Assembly: GCF_017794765.1 (NCBI RefSeq)
Contig: NZ_CP051236.1
Coordinates: forward strand, 99,172-156,050
DNA: 56,879 nucleotides
Source: Nitratireductor sp.
GTDB lineage: Bacteria; Pseudomonadota; Alphaproteobacteria; Rhizobiales; Rhizobiaceae
Direction of reading: 5' to 3'
A model generated the notes under the pieces. It saw nothing but the letters and a program-made list of their open reading frames with translations. It searched no databases and was not told where the DNA came from. The translations under genes were made by a program, and so were the position numbers. Shown one piece after another: positions 9,762 to 17,651 of the stretch (positions are counted from its first letter, which is position 1; each line of letters starts with the position of its first letter).

Positions 9762-9802
9762 AACTCCGGATAGCGGTCCCCGCGATCGCTATCCGGAGTT
9801 TT
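9762..9802 (+). terminator. Strong hairpin between dctP and dctQ (attenuator or 3' stabiliser)
   Basis: A perfect 14-bp inverted repeat (9762-9775 and 9787-9800) with an 11-base loop is followed by four T residues. It lies inside the TRAP operon, so it probably lowers transcription of the membrane subunits relative to the binding protein, or protects the dctP message from decay. Confidence 0.8.
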
Positions 9803-9928
9803 GCATCATGCTGCATTTTTCGACTATGGCTGGTTCCCACGCTTCATCATGTTGGTCTAAACAGCATGGGGTCAGCACGCTGTGGTGCTTCTGGGAAAGC
9901 CGCAGGATGCGCGGGTCGGGGAGGATCG

Positions 9929-10474
9929 GTGAAAACCTTTGAGAGATGTTTCATAGCCCTCAACAAATGGGCTCTGGTGCTGTTGCTGGGCGCCATGGCG
10001 GTCATCGTTTTCGCCAATGTCACGTTGCGCTATCTCACGAATTTCTCGATCACCTGGTCAGAGGAAGTCGCGCGGTATCTGATGATCTGGATGACCTTCA
10101 TCGGTGCGGGCCTCGCGCTACGCACGGGCGGTCATGTGGCCGTGAGCAACTTTCAGGAGATGCTCGGCACAAAGGGCCAACGTGCCGTGCGCATCCTCAT
10201 CCTGTGCCTGCTTCTCGCATTCTTCGCCATCATGATCTGGATGGGCATGAATTACATGGATCGCGCCCGCTTTCAGCTCACGCCGGCGACGCGCGTCTCC
10301 TTTAGCTATATCTACGCCGCCATGCCCATCGGCTTCGGCCTTCTCATCGTGCACCTGCTTCTCATCGCCCGTCCCTTCGTGATGGAGAACCGGTTCGCCG
10401 AAGTGGAGACCGACGCGCCATCCGCCGCCCTTCTCGAGGGCGGGGACACCCATATCGCGGCCAACCGGGACTAG
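9929..10474 (+). CDS. dctQ: TRAP transporter small membrane subunit, DctQ family
   Basis: A 181-residue protein with four predicted transmembrane helices (about 12-34, 50-66, 87-110 and 130-150). It has the DctQ hallmark ITWSEEVARYLMIWMTFIG followed by GGHVAV. Together with DctM it forms the sodium-driven membrane part of the TRAP importer. I chose the GTG start at 9929, which has a GGGGAGGA site at the right distance; an in-frame ATG at 9866 lacks one. It lies 126 bases past the hairpin that follows dctP and 6 bases before dctM. Confidence 0.93.
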   Translation: MKTFERCFIALNKWALVLLLGAMAVIVFANVTLRYLTNFSITWSEEVARYLMIWMTFIGAGLALRTGGHVAVSNFQEMLGTKGQRAVRILILCLLLAFFAIMIWMGMNYMDRARFQLTPATRVSFSYIYAAMPIGFGLLIVHLLLIARPFVMENRFAEVETDAPSAALLEGGDTHIAANRD

Positions 10475-10480
10475 ACGACC

Positions 10481-11764
10481 GTGGCGCTGATCCTCTTTGC
10501 TTCCTTCTTCGCCCTGCTCATCATCGGCATGCCGGTGGCCTTCTCGCTTGCGCTTGCAGTCTGGGCCGCGATCAGCCTGGGCAGCACCTATCCGCAGATC
10601 GTCATCGTCAAGGAGATGTTTTCCGGTCTCGACAGTTTTCCGCTCATGGCGGTGCCCTTCTTCATCCTGGCTGCAGAGCTGATGTCGAGCGGCGCAATGA
10701 CCCAGATCCTGCTGCGCTTCGCTTCGCAGTTCGTCGGTCATTTCCGGGGTGGGCTGGGCTACGCCAATGTCGTCTCCTCCACCATGTTCGCCGGCATCTC
10801 CGGCTCCGCTCTCGCCGACGCTGCCGGCCCCGGCGCCATGATGATCCGCATGATGGAGAAGGACGGCTACGACAAATCCTATGCCAGCGCACTGACCGCG
10901 TCCGCCTCGGTTGTCGGCCCCATCATACCGCCCTCGATCATCATGATCCTCTACGCCATGCAGGATGAGAATGTCTCCGTCATCGCCCTGTTCATGGCCG
11001 GCATCATTCCGGGCATCCTGATTTCGCTCGCGATGGCCGCGACCAACTGGTATGTCTGCCGCAAGCGTGGCTTTAGGAGCAGTTCGCCACGCCCGTCCCT
11101 GCGCGAGATGATGCGCACGAGTTTTCAGGCCCTACCGGCCATCTTCCTTATCGTCCTCATCATTGGCGGCATCCGCAGCGGATTGTTCACGCCGACGGAA
11201 GCCTCGGTGGTCGCCGTCTTCTACGCACTTTTGTGCGGCATGTTCATCTACCGCTCATTGAGGCTGCGCGACCTGCCGGACATTCTCTTTCGATCCGCAC
11301 TGGTCACGGTCGCGATCCTGCTAATTCTGGCGGCCGCGCGGGCGTTTGCCTGGATCATCATCATCGAGGGAATCCCTCAGGCCATTGCTTCGACAATCGT
11401 GGCATGGGAGCTTAGCCCGATCCTGTTTCTTCTGGCGGTAAACGTGCTCCTGCTCGCCTTCGGGCTGTTCATGGATCCGCTCCCCGGTGTCATGATCCTT
11501 GTGCCGATCCTTGGTCCCATTGCCTATTCTCTGGGCATCGATCCGATACACTTCGCCATCGTCGTCATCGTCAACCTGACGCTCGGGCTCCTCACTCCGC
11601 CGGTCGGCGCGCTGCTTTTCGTAGTTTCCTCAGCCGTGAAAATTCGTGTCAGCGAAATGATCCGGGAAATGCCTCCCTTTCTGGTCGTGCATCTCGTCGT
11701 GCTGCTCGCCCTGACCTTCATCCCGGCGTTGTCCACCTGGCTCCCGCACCTCAGTGGATACTGA
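10481..11764 (+). CDS. dctM: TRAP transporter large membrane subunit, DctM family
   Basis: A 427-residue, largely hydrophobic protein with about a dozen membrane segments, the usual DctM size. Conserved features include GMPVAFSLALA near the N-terminus, the FAGISGSALADAAGPG stretch, GPIIPPSIIMI, FTPTEASVVAVFYAL and GLLTPPVGALLFV. It is the transport channel that accepts substrate from DctP. It starts with GTG, 6 bases after dctQ, and ends 17 bases before the convergent lactonase gene. Confidence 0.95.
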   Translation: MALILFASFFALLIIGMPVAFSLALAVWAAISLGSTYPQIVIVKEMFSGLDSFPLMAVPFFILAAELMSSGAMTQILLRFASQFVGHFRGGLGYANVVSSTMFAGISGSALADAAGPGAMMIRMMEKDGYDKSYASALTASASVVGPIIPPSIIMILYAMQDENVSVIALFMAGIIPGILISLAMAATNWYVCRKRGFRSSSPRPSLREMMRTSFQALPAIFLIVLIIGGIRSGLFTPTEASVVAVFYALLCGMFIYRSLRLRDLPDILFRSALVTVAILLILAAARAFAWIIIIEGIPQAIASTIVAWELSPILFLLAVNVLLLAFGLFMDPLPGVMILVPILGPIAYSLGIDPIHFAIVVIVNLTLGLLTPPVGALLFVVSSAVKIRVSEMIREMPPFLVVHLVVLLALTFIPALSTWLPHLSGY

Positions 11765-11781
11765 CATGCGGGGAAACCGTA

Positions 11782-12699
11782 TCAGCCTGTCAGAACGTCG
11801 GGTTCAAACCTGCCCCTCGGACCACCGAGATCGACCAGGTACACACCGCCGGCAAACGCTGCATCCGGACTGTCCGGGTCCACGCCAATCGAGGCGGATG
11901 TGACCAGAAGCCTGTCGGCCTTCGGTCCAACGAACGCCGGACAGGTGATGAGTGCTGCCGGCAGCTCGATCTTGCGAAGCAGCACACCCTGCGCCGAATA
12001 GACCTCCACACAGTGGCCGCCCCAGCGCGCCACCCAGAGATTGCCCTCGGCATCGACCACCGCGCCATCCGGATCACCGTCTCTGGACGGCTTCCCAAAC
12101 GGAGACGGCTCGCCAACCGGAAGTCCCGTCTCGGGGTCGAGAGGCACCTGCATGATCTGAAGTGTGGGCGTATCCGTGAAATAACCCACCCGGCCATCGG
12201 GCGAGAAGCAGATCGCATTGGTCACGGTGATCCCGGAATAAAGTCGCCGTACCTCGCCCTTGCGGTACCAGTAGATCGATCCCATCCCCTGTTCCGCGTG
12301 CTTGCCCATCGTGCCAATCCAGAAAGCTCCACTGGGATGCACCCGGGAATCGTTGGAGCGGGTCTGCGGATTGTCCTCTTCCAACGGATGGTGAAGCTTG
12401 AGGTTTCCATCGGCAATGTTCCGCAGGTAAAGGCCGCTTTCCGCAACGAGCAATTGTCGCTCGTCATCAACCCGGGCCAATGCAGACGAAAGCTCTGGCA
12501 GAACATGCTTTCGCGTCACACCATCGGCGAAGCAATGCTCGAACAGAGCTTTGCCCAGAATGTCGAACCACCAGGCGGTATCTGTGTGGCGATCGTAGGT
12601 CGGCCCCTCGCCAAGCACACAACGTTCCGCCTCCAGACGTGTCCAATCTGCTCCTGCCACAGGCCAGCCTCCCCTCGGTTGCTTCATCAAAGGCTGCAT
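11782..12699 (-). CDS. SMP-30/gluconolactonase/LRE family protein
   Basis: A 305-residue six-bladed beta-propeller of the SMP-30 family, whose members hydrolyse aldonolactones to sugar acids with a divalent metal. Candidate metal ligands are the Glu in LGEGPTYD, the Asn in TVTNAICFSPDG and the Asp in DPDGAVVDAEG. A further signature is NDSRVHPSGAFWIGTMG. It has no signal peptide, so it is cytoplasmic. The ATG at 12699 has a GAAGG site; a second ATG at 12687 is possible. Convergent with the TRAP operon and next to the dehydratase, it fits a lactone-to-aldonate-to-keto-deoxy-acid route. Confidence 0.92.
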   Translation of the reverse strand: MQPLMKQPRGGWPVAGADWTRLEAERCVLGEGPTYDRHTDTAWWFDILGKALFEHCFADGVTRKHVLPELSSALARVDDERQLLVAESGLYLRNIADGNLKLHHPLEEDNPQTRSNDSRVHPSGAFWIGTMGKHAEQGMGSIYWYRKGEVRRLYSGITVTNAICFSPDGRVGYFTDTPTLQIMQVPLDPETGLPVGEPSPFGKPSRDGDPDGAVVDAEGNLWVARWGGHCVEVYSAQGVLLRKIELPAALITCPAFVGPKADRLLVTSASIGVDPDSPDAAFAGGVYLVDLGGPRGRFEPDVLTG

Positions 12700-12846
12700 T
12701 AGCCTTCTTTCACCAGAGCATTCAAGCAGCAGCGGCAGGAGGAAAAACCTGATCGTTCGATCACAATCCTGCGATTTGAGGCCGTTTCACCCCCCCGCCA
12801 GGGGTCGGCATATTGATATGACGGGCCCGATAGGCCTAGAAATCGT

Positions 12847-13653
12847 ATGGGGGGCCTGTCCATCAAGGCAAATCACACGGTGAAGAGACAAACAGACGAA
12901 GGTAACAACAGCACAGTCGCTTTAAAAAACGGACTTGGATTGGTTCGGCTGCTTTCGGATGAAGGTCCGATGACGACGAATGAACTGGCCTTGCGTTTAT
13001 CGCTGCGCCATGACACCGCCGCCCGGCTCTTAAAAACGTTGGAAATTCACGGCTTCGTAGAACAATCCAGATTTGCACAACGCTTCCAGCCTGGCCGCAC
13101 TGCCAGCGCGCTTTCCGAAAAATTTCTGAGAGAAACCCCAGTAAGCGAGATCGCCCGCTCGGTCCTGCAGGCGCTAGCTGATCGTCACAATGCCACGTGC
13201 ATACTGGCGGTCGATGACGCCGGCGAAGCGCTCTCTCTCGTCGTGTGTAACGGTCTCAATCGCGTAAGCTCACCCTGTTGCCACGTCGGTTCAGCCTACC
13301 CGCTCACAAAAACAGCCGCGGGTCATGCGCTACTCTTCACCACCAGAAGCGAGACGGATGACACTGATGAAAGCACGTCTCACACCTCCGCCGAGACGGA
13401 GGCGCTTCGGGAGAGCTTTTGTTTTTTCCGGGCGTCCGGGTGTTTCAGATTGATGCTTCAGGAAGAAAAACTTCTCCTCCTGGCCGCCCCCTTGCATCTC
13501 AACAATGCGGTTCTGGCTATGGAGATTATTCTGCCTGCAGACGCACGGTCGGCCTGCGATTCAGCCGGCACGATGAAGGACCTGCTTGCGGCTGTCGAGC
13601 TGGTTCAGCGCAAATGCGCGGCAATGGGCGTGCGGTATCTGGAAGACTCCTGA
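12847..13653 (+). CDS. IclR family transcriptional regulator
   Basis: A 268-residue regulator. The N-terminal helix-turn-helix spans about residues 25-75 (VALKNGLGLVRLLSDEG, then MTTNELALRLSLRHDTAARLL). A poorly conserved IclR effector domain follows, with an unusual Ser/Thr-rich acidic insert near residues 163-180 (about nt 13333-13386). It is divergent from the lactonase gene over a 147-base gap, so that gene is the likely target. Base composition is less GC-biased than its neighbours. The start is uncertain: the ATG at 12847 has no clear ribosome site. Confidence 0.8.
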   Translation: MGGLSIKANHTVKRQTDEGNNSTVALKNGLGLVRLLSDEGPMTTNELALRLSLRHDTAARLLKTLEIHGFVEQSRFAQRFQPGRTASALSEKFLRETPVSEIARSVLQALADRHNATCILAVDDAGEALSLVVCNGLNRVSSPCCHVGSAYPLTKTAAGHALLFTTRSETDDTDESTSHTSAETEALRESFCFFRASGCFRLMLQEEKLLLLAAPLHLNNAVLAMEIILPADARSACDSAGTMKDLLAAVELVQRKCAAMGVRYLEDS

Positions 13654-13695
13654 TCAAAACTCCACCGGAGATGGACCGTCACCCGCAGGATCCGG

Positions 13696-14493
13696 TCAGG
13701 CGCTCTCGCGCCCGGACGCCAAAGCTGTCGACAGTCTCACGAGTTCCTGGCCGAGTTCCTTCAATCGGGGAAGCGACATCTGTCCCCGGGGAGCACCGCA
13801 GCCGAGCGACATGACGGCAGGCTGGTCGGAAGGTTTGAGAGGCACCGCCACGGCGTAGATGTCAGGATGCCAGCCGCCCAGCGATAGGGTGAATCCGGAG
13901 CCGGCGATCTCGGCCAATCCCTGTTCGACCTGAGGCGACAGGATATCCCAGTCGGCCCCGTGGTGACGTGCAAGGTCGCTCATGAAGGAGTGACGCTGTG
14001 CCGGTTCCAGACAGGCAAGCAAAGCATGCCCGACCGGCGTTCCGGCAATCGACACTCTGGACCCGGCCTCCAGCCGCAGGGTTACGAGGGTCGCCGTGCT
14101 GTGGCAGACCTCCACGTGCAGTGCTTCGATCCCGTCAAGAACCGCAAGCGCCGTATGCACTCGGAAACGGTCTGCAATCTCTTGTAGATGAGGCCGTATG
14201 AACTCGATGATCTGCGTCTCGCTCCGGGCGCCATATCCGAGGCGCACGACACCGGGCGCCAGCCGAAATCGCCGACGGCTGCTGCTGTAGTGCAGCAATC
14301 CCATCCCGGTGAGTGACTTTGTCAATCGCGCCACAGTCGCCGCCGGCAGATCGGTGCGCCGGGCAATATCTGAATTGCTAAGCCAGACAGGCGCATCGGC
14401 GAACACCGACAGCAAATGCAACCCTCGCGACAAGGCAGGCGAAACCGAGGACCCTTTCCGGTGCACTCGCAGCAACGGCTTTGTGGTCGCCAT
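13696..14493 (-). CDS. IclR family transcriptional regulator
   Basis: A 265-residue IclR regulator. The winged helix-turn-helix is at about residues 20-85 (PALSRGLHLLSVFADAP, then LSNSDIARRTDLPAATVARLTKSL). The effector-binding domain follows, with RVSIAGTPVGHALLACL and LSLGGWHPDIYAVAVPL. It is convergent with the other IclR gene and has no obvious partner operon beside it, so its target is open. The start follows a GGAGGG run very closely; a start a few codons downstream cannot be excluded. Confidence 0.9.
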   Translation of the reverse strand: MATTKPLLRVHRKGSSVSPALSRGLHLLSVFADAPVWLSNSDIARRTDLPAATVARLTKSLTGMGLLHYSSSRRRFRLAPGVVRLGYGARSETQIIEFIRPHLQEIADRFRVHTALAVLDGIEALHVEVCHSTATLVTLRLEAGSRVSIAGTPVGHALLACLEPAQRHSFMSDLARHHGADWDILSPQVEQGLAEIAGSGFTLSLGGWHPDIYAVAVPLKPSDQPAVMSLGCGAPRGQMSLPRLKELGQELVRLSTALASGRESA

Positions 14494-14686
14494 ACCCTCC
14501 CCCTCAGGTCAACCGCCAGAAACGAACCGGAAGCCTATCAAAAACCCTGCGTCTCCGCCAACGCTCCCCCGGCATGCGCGATTTTTACTGTTCTTCCGTT
14601 TGTCCACAGGCGCGGACCATAACGATCTGCCAACTGGACCTGCACCCGATGCGGCCATGCCCTATTTTGGTTGGGGAATACAGCCA

Positions 14687-14741
14687 TTTGCACCCGGTCT
14701 TTTTGCAACGGGTCTTTTGCACCCTGTCTTTTGCACAACGG
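14687..14741 (+). repeat. Four tandem copies of a 14-15 bp unit
   Basis: The core TTTGCA(C/A) recurs with its G at 14690, 14705, 14719 and 14733, each followed by a C/G-rich segment; the first three end in GTC. The array ends 10 bases before the MOSC start codon. It may be a slippage-prone repeat or a set of protein-binding sites. Confidence 0.75.
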
Positions 14742-14750
14742 AGCCCTTTC

Positions 14751-15455
14751 GTGGACGAAACCGAAAAGACGCCTCTGGAGGCCATACTGACAGGCAAAAT
14801 TGCTCCGCTCGGGGAACGAAACGTGCCCAGCGGCATCGACAAGCGCGTCGTCGAGGGTCCGGTATGGCTTAGCACAAATGGTTTCATCGGCGACCATCAG
14901 GGGGACAGAAAAGTCCACGGGGGCCCCGACAAGGCCGTTCATCATTATCCGCGCGACCACTACGCGGCCTGGAGAGATGAGATCGGTGAACATCCCCTGC
15001 TCGCATCCCCCGGCGCCTTCGGCGAAAATCTTTCCACCTACGGGCTAAACGAGGAAACCGTTGCTCTTGGCGATGTATTTCGGCTCGGTGAGGCGGTGGT
15101 GGAAGTGTCACAGGGCCGTCAGCCCTGCTGGAAGCTCAACAGCCGCTTTGCTGTCGGCACGATGGCTTACCAGGTTCAGAAAACCGGGCGCACGGGCTGG
15201 TACTACCGGGTTCTTCAGGAGGGCAGGGTCTCACCCGGAGATCTTCTGCAACGCATCGAGCGCCCTTTGCGGGAGTGGCCTCTGAGGCGTCTGTGGCAGA
15301 TCCTCTACGTGAAAACCCTCGATCGCGGTGAACTCGAAGAGATGGCGGCGCTCGAAAAACTCCCGGAAGGATGGCGGCGCTATGCCCAACGCCGTCTCGC
15401 CTCCGGCAGGGTCGAAGACTGGGACCGTCGCCTGAACGGCCAGGAACAGGCTTGA
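14751..15455 (+). CDS. MOSC domain-containing protein (YiiM-like)
   Basis: A 234-residue protein with a MOSC domain, the fold shared with the C-terminus of molybdenum cofactor sulfurase and with YiiM, which reduces N-hydroxylated bases. Visible signatures are GFIGDHQGDRKVHGGPDKAVHHYP, GAFGENLST and the QGRQPCWKLN segment with the conserved Cys. A YiiM-like C-terminal helical part follows (about 165-234). I chose the GTG at 14751, with CGGAG upstream. The open frame continues to 14481, but that part looks non-coding and holds the tandem repeats. It lies 0.8 kb before a coxS-like molybdenum hydroxylase gene. Confidence 0.88.
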   Translation: MDETEKTPLEAILTGKIAPLGERNVPSGIDKRVVEGPVWLSTNGFIGDHQGDRKVHGGPDKAVHHYPRDHYAAWRDEIGEHPLLASPGAFGENLSTYGLNEETVALGDVFRLGEAVVEVSQGRQPCWKLNSRFAVGTMAYQVQKTGRTGWYYRVLQEGRVSPGDLLQRIERPLREWPLRRLWQILYVKTLDRGELEEMAALEKLPEGWRRYAQRRLASGRVEDWDRRLNGQEQA

Positions 15456-15533
15456 AGGAACACGGCCCGGTGTCTCGCGCTCGGACAAAAGGCTGGCGGA
15501 CTGTCTGGAAAGGCCTGTTGGGAGATCTGTGGA

Positions 15534-15609
15534 TGGTGCCGCTTGTCAGACTCGAACTGACGACCTCCGCATTACGAATGCGATGCTCTACCAACTGAGC
15601 TAAAGCGGC
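15534..15609 (-). tRNA. tRNA-Thr (anticodon CGT)
   Basis: A complete 76-base cloverleaf on the minus strand, including an encoded CCA end. The acceptor stem pairs GCCGCTT with AAGCGGC; the D arm, an anticodon loop TTCGTAA with CGT at 34-36, and a T arm with TTCGAGT are all in place. CGT reads ACG threonine codons. Confidence 0.95.
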
Positions 15610-15930
15610 CCTTTTTTCGCGCCTCGCCAAAACCGGTTTCGACTGGCCACGAAGCACTACACCGTGCACATACCCGCCTCGGCGGGCTTTCGCAACCAAA
15701 TTGTCGAGCAAGTCTGCCAATCGGACCGGAACTCCGGTCGTCAAATCCGATCAGCCGGGCGAGCGGACCGCCTGATAGCCCCGTTCGCCCCCAAGATCAA
15801 GCGCCCAGCTCGAAATTCGCGCTCTCCGCAGCAAGCGCATCAACGACAGAAATGCATAACACTTCAAGCATAAATAGAAATTTGTTGAATTAATAGGCCA
15901 TATCAATCAAATTTATTTAAGGAGGATGCT
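15610..15930. other. Gene-poor gap upstream of the tRNA
   Basis: No convincing gene in 320 bases. It holds the tRNA promoter region, a short GC hairpin at 15673-15686, and from about 15840 an abrupt AT-rich stretch leading to a strong AAGGAGG ribosome site before the small secreted ORF. Confidence 0.6.
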
Positions 15931-16158
15931 ATGTATAAACTGGCAATTTTTCTTTCGGTGTTCATCTCACTCGGCGCCCAGAATGCGAGAGCCTCGGAGA
16001 TGATTTTTCATTGCCGCGCTTTTGGCGCAGTCTTTGAGGTTCACACCAGCTCGCCATGGAGAGCCTATTCGGACGCCTTTGCATTTCTTGTCCAAAATGG
16101 ATTTCCGAACCACCCTCAAACCCTTCGCGCTATTAGCTGTCGTCTTCACCGCGCTTGA
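15931..16158 (+). CDS. Small secreted protein, unknown
   Basis: A 75-residue ORF preceded by a near-perfect AAGGAGG site with good spacing. The first 22 residues form a plain signal peptide (MYKLAIFLSVFISLGAQNARA). The mature part of about 53 residues has two cysteines (28 and 70), a spacing that would allow one disulfide. It is not recognised. Its upstream region is AT-rich, unlike the neighbours. It may be an orphan periplasmic peptide or the remains of a longer gene. Confidence 0.55.
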   Translation: MYKLAIFLSVFISLGAQNARASEMIFHCRAFGAVFEVHTSSPWRAYSDAFAFLVQNGFPNHPQTLRAISCRLHRA

Positions 16159-16251
16159 ATGGCAGCAGGGCATGGACAGGAAAGCTCCATAGGTTAAGTT
16201 GGCACCCGACCAGCGTATCAGCCACCGAAAATTCCAGTAGGCAGGTATTCC

Positions 16252-16740
16252 ATGACAGACGTGACGATGACGGTGAACGGAAAAACGGTTTCGGGCACCG
16301 TCGAGGGCAGAACCCTGCTCGTGCAGTTTCTGCGCGACAGTCTTGGCCTGACCGGAACCCATGTGGGATGTGAAACGTCGCAGTGCGGAGCGTGCACGAT
16401 TCACATGGACGGTCGATCGGTCAAATCCTGCTCCATGCTCGCCGTGCAGGCCGACGGCGCCGCCATCACCACCATCGAAGGCTTGTCCGATGGTGGTGAC
16501 CTGCACCCCGTCCAGGCAGCTTTCAAAGAGCATCACGGCCTTCAGTGCGGCTTCTGCACACCAGGCATGATCATGGCTGCAACGGACATGATTCGCCGCC
16601 ACCCGGAAGGGCTCGACGAAAAGACCGTGCGTGAGGAGCTCGAAGGCAATATCTGCCGGTGCACCGGCTATCACAACATCGTCAAGGCGATCATGGCCGC
16701 TTCCGAGGCGATGAACAGCGCCGCCAACAAGGCCGCGTAA
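16252..16740 (+). CDS. (2Fe-2S)-binding subunit of a xanthine/CO dehydrogenase-type molybdenum hydroxylase (CoxS family)
   Basis: A 162-residue electron-transfer subunit. The N-terminal plant-ferredoxin-type cluster is bound by Cys40, Cys45, Cys48 ([10 protein letters not shown]) and Cys60. The C-terminal four-helix domain binds the second cluster through QCGFC and ICRC. Length and motifs are normal for CoxS/CutS proteins. The coxM-type gene follows after 16 bases, so the two are co-transcribed. The large molybdopterin-binding subunit that both would serve is not present on either side. Confidence 0.95.
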   Translation: MTDVTMTVNGKTVSGTVEGRTLLVQFLRDSLGLTGTHVGCETSQCGACTIHMDGRSVKSCSMLAVQADGAAITTIEGLSDGGDLHPVQAAFKEHHGLQCGFCTPGMIMAATDMIRRHPEGLDEKTVREELEGNICRCTGYHNIVKAIMAASEAMNSAANKAA

Positions 16741-16756
16741 GCCGGGAGAACAGACT

Positions 16757-17557
16757 ATGTATGACGTCACCTATCACCGCGCCGGGTCTGTTAGCGAAGC
16801 ACTGAACCTGCTCGAAGCCGCTGAGGAAGGGAAATTCATAGCCGGCGGACAAACCCTGATTCCAGCCATGAAAACACGGCTGGCCGCACCGTCCGATCTC
16901 GTGGATTTGCGCCACGTGGCAGAACTGAAATCAATCTCGGTTGCCGACGGAAAGGTCACTATCGGTGCAGGTGTCACGCACGCTGAAGTCGCTGCAAGCA
17001 GCGAGATCAGCGATGTATGCCCCGCTTTGTCTCATCTCGCCTCCCTCATTGGCGATCCCCAGGTCCGTCATATGGGCACTATCGGCGGCTCGCTCGCAAA
17101 CAATGACCCCGCCGCCGACTATCCCGCAGCAATGCTCGCCCTGGCCGCGACCATCATCACCAGCAAGCGCGAGATCGCAGCAGAAGATTTCTTCACTGGC
17201 CTGTTCGAAACGGCTCTGGATGACAATGAGTTGATCACCGCCATTCGCTTCGAGGCTCCGGAAAAAGCCGGCTACGGCAAGTTCCCCAATCCCGCTTCGC
17301 GCTATGCAATGACCGGCGTTTTCATTGCACGGAAGAGTGAAACCGTCCGCGCCGCCGTCACTGGCGCCGGTGATGACGGAGTGTTCCTCTGCTCCGAACT
17401 GGAAAGCGCCCTGAGCACCGATTTCAGTGCAAACGCATTGGATGGCTTGTCCGTACCAGCAGAAAATTTGATGACCGATATTCACGCAAGCGCGGACTAC
17501 CGCGCCAGCCTCATCGTTGCCATGGCAAAGCGCGCTCTCGCCATGGCAAACGGTTGA
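16757..17557 (+). CDS. FAD-binding subunit of a xanthine/CO dehydrogenase-type molybdenum hydroxylase (CoxM family)
   Basis: A 266-residue FAD subunit. FAD-binding signatures are AGGQTLIPAMKTRL near residue 30 and TIGGSLANNDPAADYP near residue 110; the C-terminal CO-dehydrogenase flavoprotein domain follows. It passes electrons from the iron-sulfur subunit to an acceptor. It is second in a two-gene unit after the CoxS-type gene and is followed by a hairpin and a convergent gene, so no large subunit follows. The substrate of the complex cannot be predicted. Confidence 0.94.
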   Translation: MYDVTYHRAGSVSEALNLLEAAEEGKFIAGGQTLIPAMKTRLAAPSDLVDLRHVAELKSISVADGKVTIGAGVTHAEVAASSEISDVCPALSHLASLIGDPQVRHMGTIGGSLANNDPAADYPAAMLALAATIITSKREIAAEDFFTGLFETALDDNELITAIRFEAPEKAGYGKFPNPASRYAMTGVFIARKSETVRAAVTGAGDDGVFLCSELESALSTDFSANALDGLSVPAENLMTDIHASADYRASLIVAMAKRALAMANG

Positions 17558-17584
17558 CTGTGGAAGCCGCGCATTCGTCACCGT

Positions 17585-17611
17585 CTGCCCCGTGCGATCG
17601 TCACGGGGCAG
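17585..17611. terminator. Hairpin between convergent genes
   Basis: A perfect 10-bp inverted repeat (17585-17594 and 17602-17611) with a 7-base loop lies between coxM and the convergent DUF1611 gene. There is no T-run, so intrinsic termination is uncertain. Confidence 0.55.
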
Positions 17612-17651
17612 AGTGACGCGTCAGCCTGACAGGGGCAAGTGCCGTCCGCCC

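Noticed and set aside
14481..14750. N-terminal extension of the MOSC protein
   Set aside because: The extension covers the tandem repeats, has no conserved character, and the GTG at 14751 has its own ribosome site.
15534..16158. Genomic island inserted at tRNA-Thr
   Set aside because: No integrase and no duplicated tRNA 3' end were found, and the AT-rich part lies on the 5' side of the tRNA, not the usual 3' side.
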